This document shows positions 38,101 through 45,285 of a stretch of 64,000 bases of DNA, one piece after another. This DNA comes from Cyclobacteriaceae bacterium. GTDB lineage: Bacteria > Bacteroidota > Bacteroidia > Cytophagales > Cyclobacteriaceae. The DNA lies in NCBI GenBank assembly GCA_019638275.1, contig JAHBUC010000001.1, positions 310,001 through 374,000 on the forward strand, in the 5' to 3' direction. The translations under genes were made by a program, and so were the position numbers. Below the pieces are notes generated by a model. It searched no databases, had not been told where the DNA came from, and saw only the letters and a program-made list of their open reading frames with translations. How positions within the stretch are numbered: the stretch's first letter is position 1; each line of letters opens with the position of its first letter.

Positions 38101-38433
38101 GATGTTATACAGTTCTTTTCCTGTAAGCAGATCCCAAATGCGGGTCGTCTTATCATAACTTCCGGTGATGAGCAGTTTTCCATCAGCAGAAATATCCAGC
38201 GCGTTAATAGTGTGTTCATGCCCCAAGAAACTTCTTACTTCACGCCCCGAACGTAAATCCCAAAGCTTAGCTGATTTATCCTTGCTGCCGGTTACAACAA
38301 AATTACTATCCGGACTTATGGCAATAGAAACAACAGCAAGTTCATGTCCTTTTTGAATGATGGTTTCAAGCTGTTGACTTTTGCTATGCGTGACTATGCA
38401 CAGGCATGCAAGTACTGCCACAATGTTTTTCAT
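35182..38433 (-). CDS. Exported WD40-repeat caspase-family (peptidase C14) protein
   Basis: The 1083-residue protein has a signal peptide (residues 1-19), about 14 WD40 repeats in two propellers (residues 25-680; for example VVTGSKDKSAKLWDLRSG, LLSTSWDGSIRLWDIATG), a beta domain (about 720-830), and a caspase-like peptidase domain (about 845-1080). The catalytic dyad is intact: His914 in YYAGHGS and Cys967 in DACQSGG. The fold starts at CYILAVGINQYK. It probably cleaves after Arg/Lys or Asp in the periplasm or on the surface; substrates are unknown. No T9SS tail. It ends convergent with the Asp-box protein gene. Confidence 0.88.
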   Translation of the reverse strand: MKNIVAVLACLCIVTHSKSQQLETIIQKGHELAVVSIAISPDSNFVVTGSKDKSAKLWDLRSGREVRSFLGHEHTINALDISADGKLLITGSYDKTTRIWDLLTGKELYNIPNPDNGVVTDVAFDPKGRFFVVAANSTSGYGDTARVYDYKTRRVVAKIRINPDKGLGRGIDIAMSPDGNWIALGEDNRVAQVYQTNDWRLVHKFEIPEGFCGGCATKVVFSPDSKFIYTAAHRGQVKKHDVATGNLIKVYEEDTENTLTALAISADGKWLARATEKDVRIWEESTGKELIQLAAERQADFHSVAFSLDSRNLLVTCDNNTAFAWDIDQNKKIQELTGLLNQRDKGGLTYDPNFYWQSAIARYVRFKNHLMITKDGKQLIKGKFGTRVKRWDIASGQQVMEYSGHAKAVLSYDLSKDGRFMLTGGGDGKVILWDVQTGDSIRTFKPHREPIFSIKFSNDETMFACSSWDATMRVYDLNLGKTVQYWDFQNNSVYNLAFHPNDLYLFTAQLDNSLQMVELDTKSSVRSFIGHTNVISSIQVSADEKSLLSTSWDGSIRLWDIATGLMLKKFIDHRGAVHIATLSNDGKLIYSAGADRAIRVWDIATGKLLRKLEGHNAEVTSLLFSPDNKMLISHSLDGVSKFWDLSSSKEFFEHIHLGERDWMVKNPEGYFSGTQNARQYIHFVSGMTTYSVNQFFDEFYRPDLLPKLFQTRGSSGGSSGIQGKLKTSPPPGVKLATLPSSDPTKIEVYVKLTDNGGGVENLRLFHNGKNIAINRAELKMPSGKDASTTYKQIINLVGGQNSFTAIVSNKSRVDSEPASAEVTSDVLTKNSKCYILAVGINQYKNPRLNLNYAKPDAESFIKVLDEKSKNLFGDIELHALYDDEASRQNILKALEDLSQKIHAEDVFIFYYAGHGSMVDNRFFLIPTESLRLYDLAALQKEALEASVLQEKFKSIKALKQLIVMDACQSGGSVELLANRGAAEEKAIAQLSRSAGIHVMASAGSEQFATEFAELGHGLFTYVLIQALSGEADGAPRDGKVTIYELKSYIDDQVPEMTRKLKGKPQYPYTFSRGQDFPIILEEK

Positions 38434-38468
38434 AGATAAAGATTTTTGAATCAGGTTTGTGAAATCTT

Positions 38469-39332
38469 CTAAGCCTTAACACCATTCTTGTTTGCAGGCA
38501 CCTCCTCTTCGCTTGCAGCCTGCTCCCAGTTTGATGGCTCGGTATTGTTCAGGTATTCCATTATTTTTTGTTCAACCTGTTTAAGCTTTAATGCTTTTAG
38601 AAACTTACCATTTCTGGCAAGTATTAATCGTCCGGTTTCTTCCGAGATGGCCATCACCAGGGTATCGGTACTTTCCGACATGCCTACTGCTGCCCGATGG
38701 CGCATGCCGAAATGGGCAGGAAGGTGATCGTTTTCACTGACGGGCAACACACAACGTGCAGCTTTGATTCTTCCTTTGTAAATAATAATAGCGCCATCGT
38801 GTAACGGACTGTTTTTATTGAAGATGGAGATAAGCAATGATTTTGTAATCTCGGCATCCAGCGGATCACCGGTTTCAGCATAGAACTTCAACGCGGTATC
38901 GCGGGTAAACACAATGAGCGCACCGGTTTTGGTGCCTTTCAATGTTTTTGTCGCTTCGATGATTTGCTGTACATCAGTTTCATCATTTGATTCACCACGC
39001 CAGTTAGCCAGTGTTTTTAAAAAATTTTCCCGGAATTCCGTCCCTCGTCCGATTACCAACAGAAATTTTCGTATTTCCGGTTGAAAGAGGATGATCATGG
39101 CCAGCACGCCTACGCCCATAAATTGGCCCAGTATAGTGGCCAGCAGTTCCATTTGTGCAGCGCGCATAATCAGGTAAATAAGATAGAGCGCCAGGATGCC
39201 TAAAAAGATGTTTACTGCAATACTTCCGCGAATCAGCTTGTACACCTGGTACAACAATATGCTTACGAGGCCAATATCCACCAGGTCAACCCACGTAACA
39301 TCCAGAAAGCCGATTTTAAACAGGAAAATCAT
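38469..39332 (-). CDS. cdaA: Diadenylate cyclase (CdaA/DacA type)
   Basis: The protein has three N-terminal membrane helices (about residues 12-85) and a DAC domain with both signature motifs: DGAIIIYKG and MRHRAAVGMSE. It condenses two ATP into the second messenger c-di-AMP, which controls potassium and osmolyte balance. ATG 39332 gives 287 residues; the longer frame from TTG 39380 would overlap folP by 35 bp and adds an unlikely N-terminus. It lies 13 bp after folP, so both are co-transcribed; this folP-cdaA pairing recurs in Bacteroidota, unlike the cdaA-cdaR-glmM order of Firmicutes. Confidence 0.9.
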   Translation of the reverse strand: MIFLFKIGFLDVTWVDLVDIGLVSILLYQVYKLIRGSIAVNIFLGILALYLIYLIMRAAQMELLATILGQFMGVGVLAMIILFQPEIRKFLLVIGRGTEFRENFLKTLANWRGESNDETDVQQIIEATKTLKGTKTGALIVFTRDTALKFYAETGDPLDAEITKSLLISIFNKNSPLHDGAIIIYKGRIKAARCVLPVSENDHLPAHFGMRHRAAVGMSESTDTLVMAISEETGRLILARNGKFLKALKLKQVEQKIMEYLNNTEPSNWEQAASEEEVPANKNGVKA

Positions 39333-39345
39333 TGATGTAAAGGTA

Positions 39346-40224
39346 CTAAACTCTGCCTTCAGCTTGGGTGAGGCGTGCAAAAAGTTTCACGGTTTCAACG
39401 GCTTCTTTCACATCATGTACGCGAAGAATGGATGCACCCTTTAATAGCGCAACCATATTCAGCGCAGTGGTTCCGTTCAGCGCATGCTCCGGTGAAGCTT
39501 GCAGGGTTTTCCAGATCATGGATTTGCGGGAGACACCTATCAACAAGGGTTTACCCAGTATGCTTAACATGTTCAGGCTATTCATCAATTGAAAATTCTG
39601 GTCGATGGTTTTGGCAAAACCAAATCCAGGATCGATGACGATATCTTTTACTCCAGCCATTTGCAGGGCAACAATTTTCTGATGAAAGTACGCGATGATT
39701 TCATGTTCCAGGTTATTATAGTCCGCCAGACTGGTCATGGTTTCCGGTGTTCCTTTCATGTGCATGCAGATATAGGGTGCCTGAAGTTGCGCAACCGTGT
39801 TGTGCATTTCAGAATCCAATTCGCCACCCGAAATGTCGTTGATCATATCTGCTCCGGCATCAACAGCCTTTCGGGCAACGGATGACCGAAAGGTATCAAT
39901 TGAGATGACTGCTTCCGGAAACCTTTTCCGGATTCCTGTTATCGGGTGCACTACACGATGTACTTCTTCCTCTTCTGCAATGTGTTCTGCTCCGGGTCGT
40001 GAAGAGTACCCACCAATATCAATTATGGAAGCGCCATCCGTCAGCATTTTTTCAACATGGTTCAGAATGTCTTTTTCATCCGTTTGTCGGCTACCGGTAT
40101 AAAAACTATCGGGAGTGATGTTTATTACGCCCATAACCAGCGGAGTATCCAGGGTGAGTAACCGCCCGCCTATGTTCAGTGTTTTGTTTGTTGAAAATGC
40201 TGTATTTTGCCCCGCTGAAATCAT
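39346..40224 (-). CDS. folP: Dihydropteroate synthase
   Basis: The 292-residue TIM-barrel protein has the standard motifs MGVINITPDSFY, IDIGGYSSRPGA, SIDTFRS, DMINDISGG, DPGFGFAK and GVSRKSM. It joins 6-hydroxymethyl-dihydropterin diphosphate with p-aminobenzoate in folate synthesis and is the target of sulfonamides. I chose ATG 40224 rather than TTG 40275: it gives a normal length. Its start codon shares the bases CATG with the divergent DUF1599 start. A TATATTCG element (complement 40246-40253) lies inside that neighbour. Confidence 0.92.
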   Translation of the reverse strand: MISAGQNTAFSTNKTLNIGGRLLTLDTPLVMGVINITPDSFYTGSRQTDEKDILNHVEKMLTDGASIIDIGGYSSRPGAEHIAEEEEVHRVVHPITGIRKRFPEAVISIDTFRSSVARKAVDAGADMINDISGGELDSEMHNTVAQLQAPYICMHMKGTPETMTSLADYNNLEHEIIAYFHQKIVALQMAGVKDIVIDPGFGFAKTIDQNFQLMNSLNMLSILGKPLLIGVSRKSMIWKTLQASPEHALNGTTALNMVALLKGASILRVHDVKEAVETVKLFARLTQAEGRV

Positions 40225-40768
40225 GATACACGAAAAAACTGCCACCGAATATAAGCAGGTGATTGCCACCTGCAAAGCGTTGTTTCTTAAGAAGACAAAA
40301 GATTATGGAACGGCCTGGCGCATTTTGCGATTACCGGCCATTACCGATCAGATTTTCATTAAGGCCAAGCGCATTCGCAGCATCCAGGAAAAGGGTGCAC
40401 AGCGCGTGGGCGACCCGATTGCTGATGAGTTTGTCGGGATAATTAATTATTGTGTGATCGCCTTGCTTCAATTGCAACTTCAGCAATCGACTAATACCGA
40501 ATTAACGGTTGAGGAGGTTGAGCCACTTTACGATGCGGCAGTTAATGAGACGTATAGCCTTCAGCAGGATAAGAATCATGACTATGGAGAGGCCTGGCGC
40601 GATATGCGTGTAGAATCCATGACAGACATAATTCTTATGAAATTGTTAAGGGTGAAACAAATTGAAGATAACGAAGGTAAAACACTGGTGAGTGAAGGTG
40701 TAAAAGCCAACTACCAGGATATGATCAACTATGCTGTGTTTTGTTTAATCAAGCTGAAAGAAAATTAA
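40223..40768 (+). CDS. DUF1599 (nucleotide-modification-associated domain 1) protein with internal duplication
   Basis: The 181-residue helical protein contains two copies of the DUF1599/Nmad1 unit: DYGTAWRILRLPAITDQIFI (from about residue 21) and DYGEAWRDMRVESMTDIILM (from about 113), each followed by KxxRxxxIxE and a (I)INYCVIALLQL-type helix. The family is common in Bacteroidota; nucleotide-modification links are known only by association. ATG 40223 overlaps the folP start. The stop is followed after 4 bp by the BT_3928-type gene. Confidence 0.8.
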   Translation: MIHEKTATEYKQVIATCKALFLKKTKDYGTAWRILRLPAITDQIFIKAKRIRSIQEKGAQRVGDPIADEFVGIINYCVIALLQLQLQQSTNTELTVEEVEPLYDAAVNETYSLQQDKNHDYGEAWRDMRVESMTDIILMKLLRVKQIEDNEGKTLVSEGVKANYQDMINYAVFCLIKLKEN

Positions 40769-40772
40769 GCGT

Positions 40773-41906
40773 ATGAGAAAGTACATTGATGTCTTTTCAC
40801 GGATTTTTGTTGGTGGGTTATTCATTTTTTCCGGTTTGATAAAACTGAACGATCCGGTTGGAACTGAAATTAAACTTGAAGAATATTTCGAAGTTTTTTC
40901 AGCTGATTTTGGCTCATTTTTCAAAGTCTTTATTCCGTATGCCTTACACATCGGGTTAGTACTGGTTGTACTTGAAGTTGTGCTGGGCGTTGCCGTACTC
41001 ATTAACTACCGCATGCGGCTAACTACAACGGTGCTGTTGTTGCTCATTATTTTCTTCACGTTTTTAACGGGCTATTCAGCCATTTTAAACAAAGTAACCG
41101 ATTGCGGATGCTTTGGCGATGCCATTAAATTAACTCCGTGGCAATCCTTTTATAAGGATCTCATTCTGATCGTATTCATTTTGCACTTGTTCTGGCACCG
41201 GAAATCGTATGATGCAGTGTTGCGCACGCGAGAGGGGCATGCCGTAATTCTTGGTGTTACCTTGATCAGCTTTTTCCTGGGCATCTATGCTATTCGCCAT
41301 TTGCCGTTTATTGATTTCCGCGCCTACAAAATCGGAAATAACATTCCGGAGCAAATGAAGTTACCCCCTGATGCCAAACGCGACAGCGTGGTGATGACTT
41401 TTATCTATGAACAGGCAGGCGTACGTAAGGAGTTTACTATGGATCAACTCAGTCAGGTGGACTCAACGTATACGTTCATTGATCGGGTTGACAAGGTGAT
41501 TCGCGAAGGTGATCGTCCGAAGATCATTGACTACCGGATTGAAAGTCCGGAAGGAGAGGATTACACCCAGCAAACATTTAGTGGCGCCAAGCTTTTAATC
41601 GTGATGTATAACGTGCAGCAGGCTTCTGAAAAAAATACTGATCGTATTTCAAAATTAATTAAAGATATGGAAGGCACGGCCGAATCAATTATTCTCACCT
41701 CTTCTTCTTCGGCTGAAGTTGAAACCTTCCGGCATGAACATCAATGGGCGGCTCCTTATTTCTTTGCTGATGCCACGGTGTTGAAGACCATCATTCGTTC
41801 AAATCCTGGTCTTACCCTTTGGGTTGATGGTACAGTAAAGGGAATGTGGCATTACAATGATGTGCCCACAACTGAGGAACTCAAGAAGTTAATTACAGGT
41901 TCGTGA
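40773..41906 (+). CDS. BT_3928 family membrane protein (DoxX/MauE-like plus thioredoxin-like domain)
   Basis: The 377-residue protein has an N-terminal four-helix DoxX/MauE-like membrane domain (about residues 8-170; FSRIFVGGLFIFSGLIKLNDP) with a conserved VTDCGCFGDAIKLTPWQSFYKD loop whose two cysteines could be redox active. The C-terminal 110 residues resemble a thioredoxin fold (LLIVMYNVQ ... LTLWVDGTVKGMW) but lack a CxxC. The pattern fits the Bacteroidota BT_3928 family, of unproven function; MauE-type homology suggests disulfide handling. The stop overlaps the GTG of shikimate kinase (GTGA). Confidence 0.8.
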   Translation: MRKYIDVFSRIFVGGLFIFSGLIKLNDPVGTEIKLEEYFEVFSADFGSFFKVFIPYALHIGLVLVVLEVVLGVAVLINYRMRLTTTVLLLLIIFFTFLTGYSAILNKVTDCGCFGDAIKLTPWQSFYKDLILIVFILHLFWHRKSYDAVLRTREGHAVILGVTLISFFLGIYAIRHLPFIDFRAYKIGNNIPEQMKLPPDAKRDSVVMTFIYEQAGVRKEFTMDQLSQVDSTYTFIDRVDKVIREGDRPKIIDYRIESPEGEDYTQQTFSGAKLLIVMYNVQQASEKNTDRISKLIKDMEGTAESIILTSSSSAEVETFRHEHQWAAPYFFADATVLKTIIRSNPGLTLWVDGTVKGMWHYNDVPTTEELKKLITGS

Positions 41907-42403
41907 AGCTATTTTTAATTGGTTTACCCGGCTCCGGAAAAACTACGCTCGGAAAGAAGGTCGCTACGTATCTGCAAACGCCATTCTTCGATTTGGATGA
42001 AGAGATAGAACGTTTAGCCAATAAGCCTGTGCGGGAAATTTTCGCTGGTGAGGGTGAGGCTGCTTTTCGCAGAATGGAATCTGAGACGCTACAAAAACTT
42101 ATAGAAGAAAACAGCGATTTTGTAATGGCCACAGGTGGCGGTGCACCTTGTTTTCATGATGGAATTAGTATTATGAACCAGGCAGGTGTAACTGTTTTTC
42201 TGGATGTTCCGGTTTATGAACTTGAGAAACGCCTGCAAGCTGAGCAGAAACAAAATCGTCCTTTACTTTCGGGAACAAAATCAATTGCTGAAACATTGAA
42301 CGCGTTGCGCGAGACGCGTATCTCGTTTTATGAAAAGGCCCGAATCTCTATTCATGAAGATCAGCCGGATGTAATGACAATTATTACCCGCCTGGCTCGC
42401 TAA
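41903..42403 (+). CDS. aroK: Shikimate kinase
   Basis: The 166-residue P-loop kinase has Walker A GLPGSGKTT (residues 6-14), the shikimate-binding DLDEEIE and a GGGAPC motif. It phosphorylates shikimate at the 3-hydroxyl in chorismate synthesis. It starts with GTG overlapping the previous stop by 4 bp, so it is translationally coupled. Its stop TAA (42401-42403) overlaps the TAG of the convergent porin gene by 2 bases, leaving no room for a conventional terminator. Confidence 0.93.
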   Translation: MKLFLIGLPGSGKTTLGKKVATYLQTPFFDLDEEIERLANKPVREIFAGEGEAAFRRMESETLQKLIEENSDFVMATGGGAPCFHDGISIMNQAGVTVFLDVPVYELEKRLQAEQKQNRPLLSGTKSIAETLNALRETRISFYEKARISIHEDQPDVMTIITRLAR

Positions 42404-43938
42404 AACGTAAAGCCTACGGTAAGCATGCCTGTTGTTAGTGAATTGCTCAGGTCAACCCGGGGGCCGGTGTTGTTTTGAAAGACATACGGACTGTATTCAC
42501 TTGTTCCGGAAGAACGCAGAAGGGCAAAGTCAATAAAGAATTTGGTTAACCGTAAACCTATTCCTGCGCTAACGGTTTGGATACTTCGATTAGTATCAAC
42601 AACCGAAGTATTGTACGGATTGCTTTGCACATTATAACCTGCCCGGAATCGCAAGGCCTCAAGGCGAAACTCAGCGCCAATACGGTAATTGATGGTATTT
42701 TTATAGGAAGCCAGGATGGCATCGTTCTCACCATCGAATGAAATGCCGCTGATATCGGAAGCATACTTGGCCTTTCTATAGTTGATAAACTCAACATCAC
42801 CTGAAATAAAGCCATAGTTCGAGAGGAAGAATGCTGTGCCCAATGAAAGTTTCATGGGGGTGGTGAGGTTGTATTCTGCAATTACAGGTTCAAAAGATTC
42901 AAAGCTCTCTGAGTTAAGTATATTTCCGGTTCCCAGGTAATTATAATTATTCCACTGTGTGCTTACCCGTGCATTATAACTATCCGTAATTTGATAGTAT
43001 GTTGGTGTTGCGAATGACGCTCCCACCTGAAGGAAATCTACAGGCCTGAAGATTACCCCGAGCGTAAGGTTAACACCTGTTCCTTCAATGTCAATGGTTT
43101 CTTCCATTAGCAGATTATCCAATGGATTGAAATCAGGATCCAATTCAAAGAAAAAATCGGACTCTGAGTAAGTTGAGGTAAATGTGTATCGCAAGGTTGA
43201 AATGCCAACATTAGCTCCAAAAAAGAATTTATCCTTGTAGTTTCCGCCATAGGCAAGTGACCATTGATATTGGGCGCCCTTTGTTTTAATTGATCCTTGT
43301 CGCTTTAAGTGTCGTATATCATCTGGGTCGGGATATAGCCCCACAACCGAAAAATAGTATCGTTCCGGACCACCATAAAAGGTAGAGTCTTCAAACAAGA
43401 AATTACTGTAGGCCAATCCTGTTGGGAAATCACTGTTTAACAAAGCGCTTTCCGAAAGTCCTTGGGCATCCTGAATAAACCAATCAACAATAGATGAAAC
43501 ATTATCGTTACCACTATATCGCATGAACGAATTAAAATCATTCGTCCGCGTCATGCTTATCCCGAACGATCCGCCCCAAAAACCATCCTTGTTGTTTGGC
43601 GAATTAAAAACGTAACTCAAGCCAGGAATGGTAAACTTACTGGTTGCTTCCTTTTGGGAAGTTCCGAGGTGATCGGCATCCGTGTTATAGAAATTTATTC
43701 CAGGTGTAAACGTAAACTCCGATCGGTTGTACATTCCCAAACCAGCCGGGTTTGAAAGCGCTGAACTGAAATCACCACCCAACGCAACCTGTGCACCACC
43801 AAGGGCCTGCATGCGGGCGCTGCCACCGGGGCGTGTACGACTGAACAATAAGGCGTTTTCTACAAAGCTTTGTGCTGCCAGTTCGGTTGAAAGAGACAAC
43901 ACGATGCCTGTGAGTTGTATAAAAACCCTGAATTTCAT
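42400..43938 (-). CDS. OmpP1/FadL-family outer-membrane transport protein
   Basis: The 512-residue protein has a signal peptide (cleavage near LAAQ) and the family opening GGSARMQALGGAQVALGGDFSSALSNPAGLG, followed by alternating amphipathic strands to a terminal Phe (TVGFTF). FadL-type proteins form 14-strand barrels that pass hydrophobic molecules such as long-chain fatty acids. It lies 18 bp downstream of a secreted Trp/Asn/Gly-rich protein gene, so the pair is probably co-transcribed. The stop overlaps that of aroK. Confidence 0.86.
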   Translation of the reverse strand: MKFRVFIQLTGIVLSLSTELAAQSFVENALLFSRTRPGGSARMQALGGAQVALGGDFSSALSNPAGLGMYNRSEFTFTPGINFYNTDADHLGTSQKEATSKFTIPGLSYVFNSPNNKDGFWGGSFGISMTRTNDFNSFMRYSGNDNVSSIVDWFIQDAQGLSESALLNSDFPTGLAYSNFLFEDSTFYGGPERYYFSVVGLYPDPDDIRHLKRQGSIKTKGAQYQWSLAYGGNYKDKFFFGANVGISTLRYTFTSTYSESDFFFELDPDFNPLDNLLMEETIDIEGTGVNLTLGVIFRPVDFLQVGASFATPTYYQITDSYNARVSTQWNNYNYLGTGNILNSESFESFEPVIAEYNLTTPMKLSLGTAFFLSNYGFISGDVEFINYRKAKYASDISGISFDGENDAILASYKNTINYRIGAEFRLEALRFRAGYNVQSNPYNTSVVDTNRSIQTVSAGIGLRLTKFFIDFALLRSSGTSEYSPYVFQNNTGPRVDLSNSLTTGMLTVGFTF

Positions 43939-43956
43939 ACCGAATGTTAAGGTTAA

Positions 43957-45114
43957 TTAGTTCCCGCCTCTTGAAGGTCTGGAAGAAGATCCACTGCTTC
44001 CTGAACTTGAACTCCGGCTAGGGGTATTTCCACCGCTACTTCCAGAGCTTCGGCTTGGCGAGTAACTGTTATTGTTACCTGAGCTTGAGCTGCGTGTAGG
44101 GGAATAACCACTGTTGGTGTTACCGGATGAAGTTGACCTTGTCGGAGAAGAGAAAGTAGAAGAACGACTTTCTCTCATCGTAGAGTTGGTATTGTTGTTC
44201 CAGTTCGAAGAATTTGTCGAATTGGAATTCGTATACCCGGAAGTATTTGTTGTTCTGCGGCTCGGACGAACATAATAATCATTCGAAGTCTTATTTCGGC
44301 CACCAGCATCACCGTTACCGGAATCGACATTACTGTTTGAACGACTTGGGCGAACATAAGCATTGCTTACCTCAGTTACACCGGCAGAGCTGCGTGTAGG
44401 TCGTTTACCGTAATTCGGGCGATTGCCATCACCCACTACAACCACCGTTGTTGGTCTGTACCATCCCTGGTTCCAGTATGACCAGGACGATCCCCAACTG
44501 TTGTAGGGATTCATCCACGGATCATTCCATCCCCAACCCCAGTTGTTGCCCCAATTATTACCCCAGGAGTTACCCCAGAAATAACCTGCTGAAAGTGACC
44601 AACCGCTTCCCCAGCGATTGCCCCAATATGGATTCATATAACGGTTACCCCAGTATGGATTCATCCAGGGATCATTCCAGCCGTTATAACCCCAGGCATT
44701 GTTAAACTGAGGTCCATACCAACTGTTCCAGCCAGCGTTATTGTTGAAGCCGTTGTAATTGTAGCCTGAGTTATAGTTGAAATTATTATTAGATGTAGCT
44801 GGTGCATAGCCCTCTACAAAATAATTAGCCTCGTCTTCACTCACCTGATCTGAATACGAACGGGAAATGTATTCCGGGTTTACATTACGAGCCGAATAGC
44901 TGTCAGTCGGATTGGTGTATTCATCCAATTGAGTAGGCTCATTAAAATGTTTCTTCTTGAAGTTATCGTAATTGGAAACATAAGTCTGTTCTGTTGCCCG
45001 TGTGGCCTCCAGTTTCTCACGATCTTTCGAACGAAAGTAAAGATCATCATTTTCCTGGGCGAAAGCCGCCACACCGGTTAGCATGGTCAATCCTAAAATC
45101 AATTTCGTTTTCAT
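43957..45114 (-). CDS. Secreted low-complexity Trp/Asn/Gly-rich protein with Ser/Gly tail
   Basis: The 385-residue protein has a signal peptide (MKTKLILGLTMLTGVAAFAQ), a short acidic/charged region (about 20-110), a Trp/Asn/Gly/Tyr-rich block (about 115-235; repeated WNDPWMNPYWGNR and WGNNWGNNWGW units), a small VVVVGDG segment, and a tail rich in P-S-R-S, Ser, Gly and Asn (about 250-385). No known domain is seen. Proteins of this look lie beside FadL-type porins and proS in other Bacteroidota, from memory. A role as an envelope matrix or porin partner is inference. Confidence 0.75.
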   Translation of the reverse strand: MKTKLILGLTMLTGVAAFAQENDDLYFRSKDREKLEATRATEQTYVSNYDNFKKKHFNEPTQLDEYTNPTDSYSARNVNPEYISRSYSDQVSEDEANYFVEGYAPATSNNNFNYNSGYNYNGFNNNAGWNSWYGPQFNNAWGYNGWNDPWMNPYWGNRYMNPYWGNRWGSGWSLSAGYFWGNSWGNNWGNNWGWGWNDPWMNPYNSWGSSWSYWNQGWYRPTTVVVVGDGNRPNYGKRPTRSSAGVTEVSNAYVRPSRSNSNVDSGNGDAGGRNKTSNDYYVRPSRRTTNTSGYTNSNSTNSSNWNNNTNSTMRESRSSTFSSPTRSTSSGNTNSGYSPTRSSSSGNNNSYSPSRSSGSSGGNTPSRSSSSGSSGSSSRPSRGGN

Positions 45115-45161
45115 AATCGTGGTGTTTAAATCCCCTTACTTTAACTAACGTTTAAACGCGG

Positions 45162-45169
45162 CAAAAGTA
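45162..45169 (-). promoter_or_regulatory. -7 element for the Trp/Asn/Gly-rich protein and porin genes
   Basis: The minus strand reads TACTTTTG, an exact TAnnTTTG, 47 bp before the ATG at 45114. A GTTTAAAC palindrome lies between it and the start. No clear -33 TTG at 19-21 bp. Confidence 0.45.
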
Positions 45170-45246
45170 TTCACTAAAAGTACGAATTTCTGAGCATTAA
45201 TTCCGTTAAAAATGCGTTGGCGGCATCTTTAGGGTCTTATCTGCCG

Positions 45247-45254
45247 TATATTTG
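45247..45254 (+). promoter_or_regulatory. proS promoter -7 element
   Basis: TATATTTG fits TAnnTTTG exactly and lies 31 bp before the proS ATG. A TTG at 45217-45219 is 27 bp upstream, longer than the usual spacing. It is divergent from the -7 element at 45162-45169, with about 77 bp between them. Confidence 0.5.
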
Positions 45255-45285
45255 CCCCTTAATTTAGAACAAGAATTATACCAAC

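Noticed and set aside
39333..39380. TTG 39380 as the cdaA start
   Set aside because: It would add 16 residues without a membrane or DAC match and overlap folP by 35 bp; ATG 39332 gives the normal family N-terminus.
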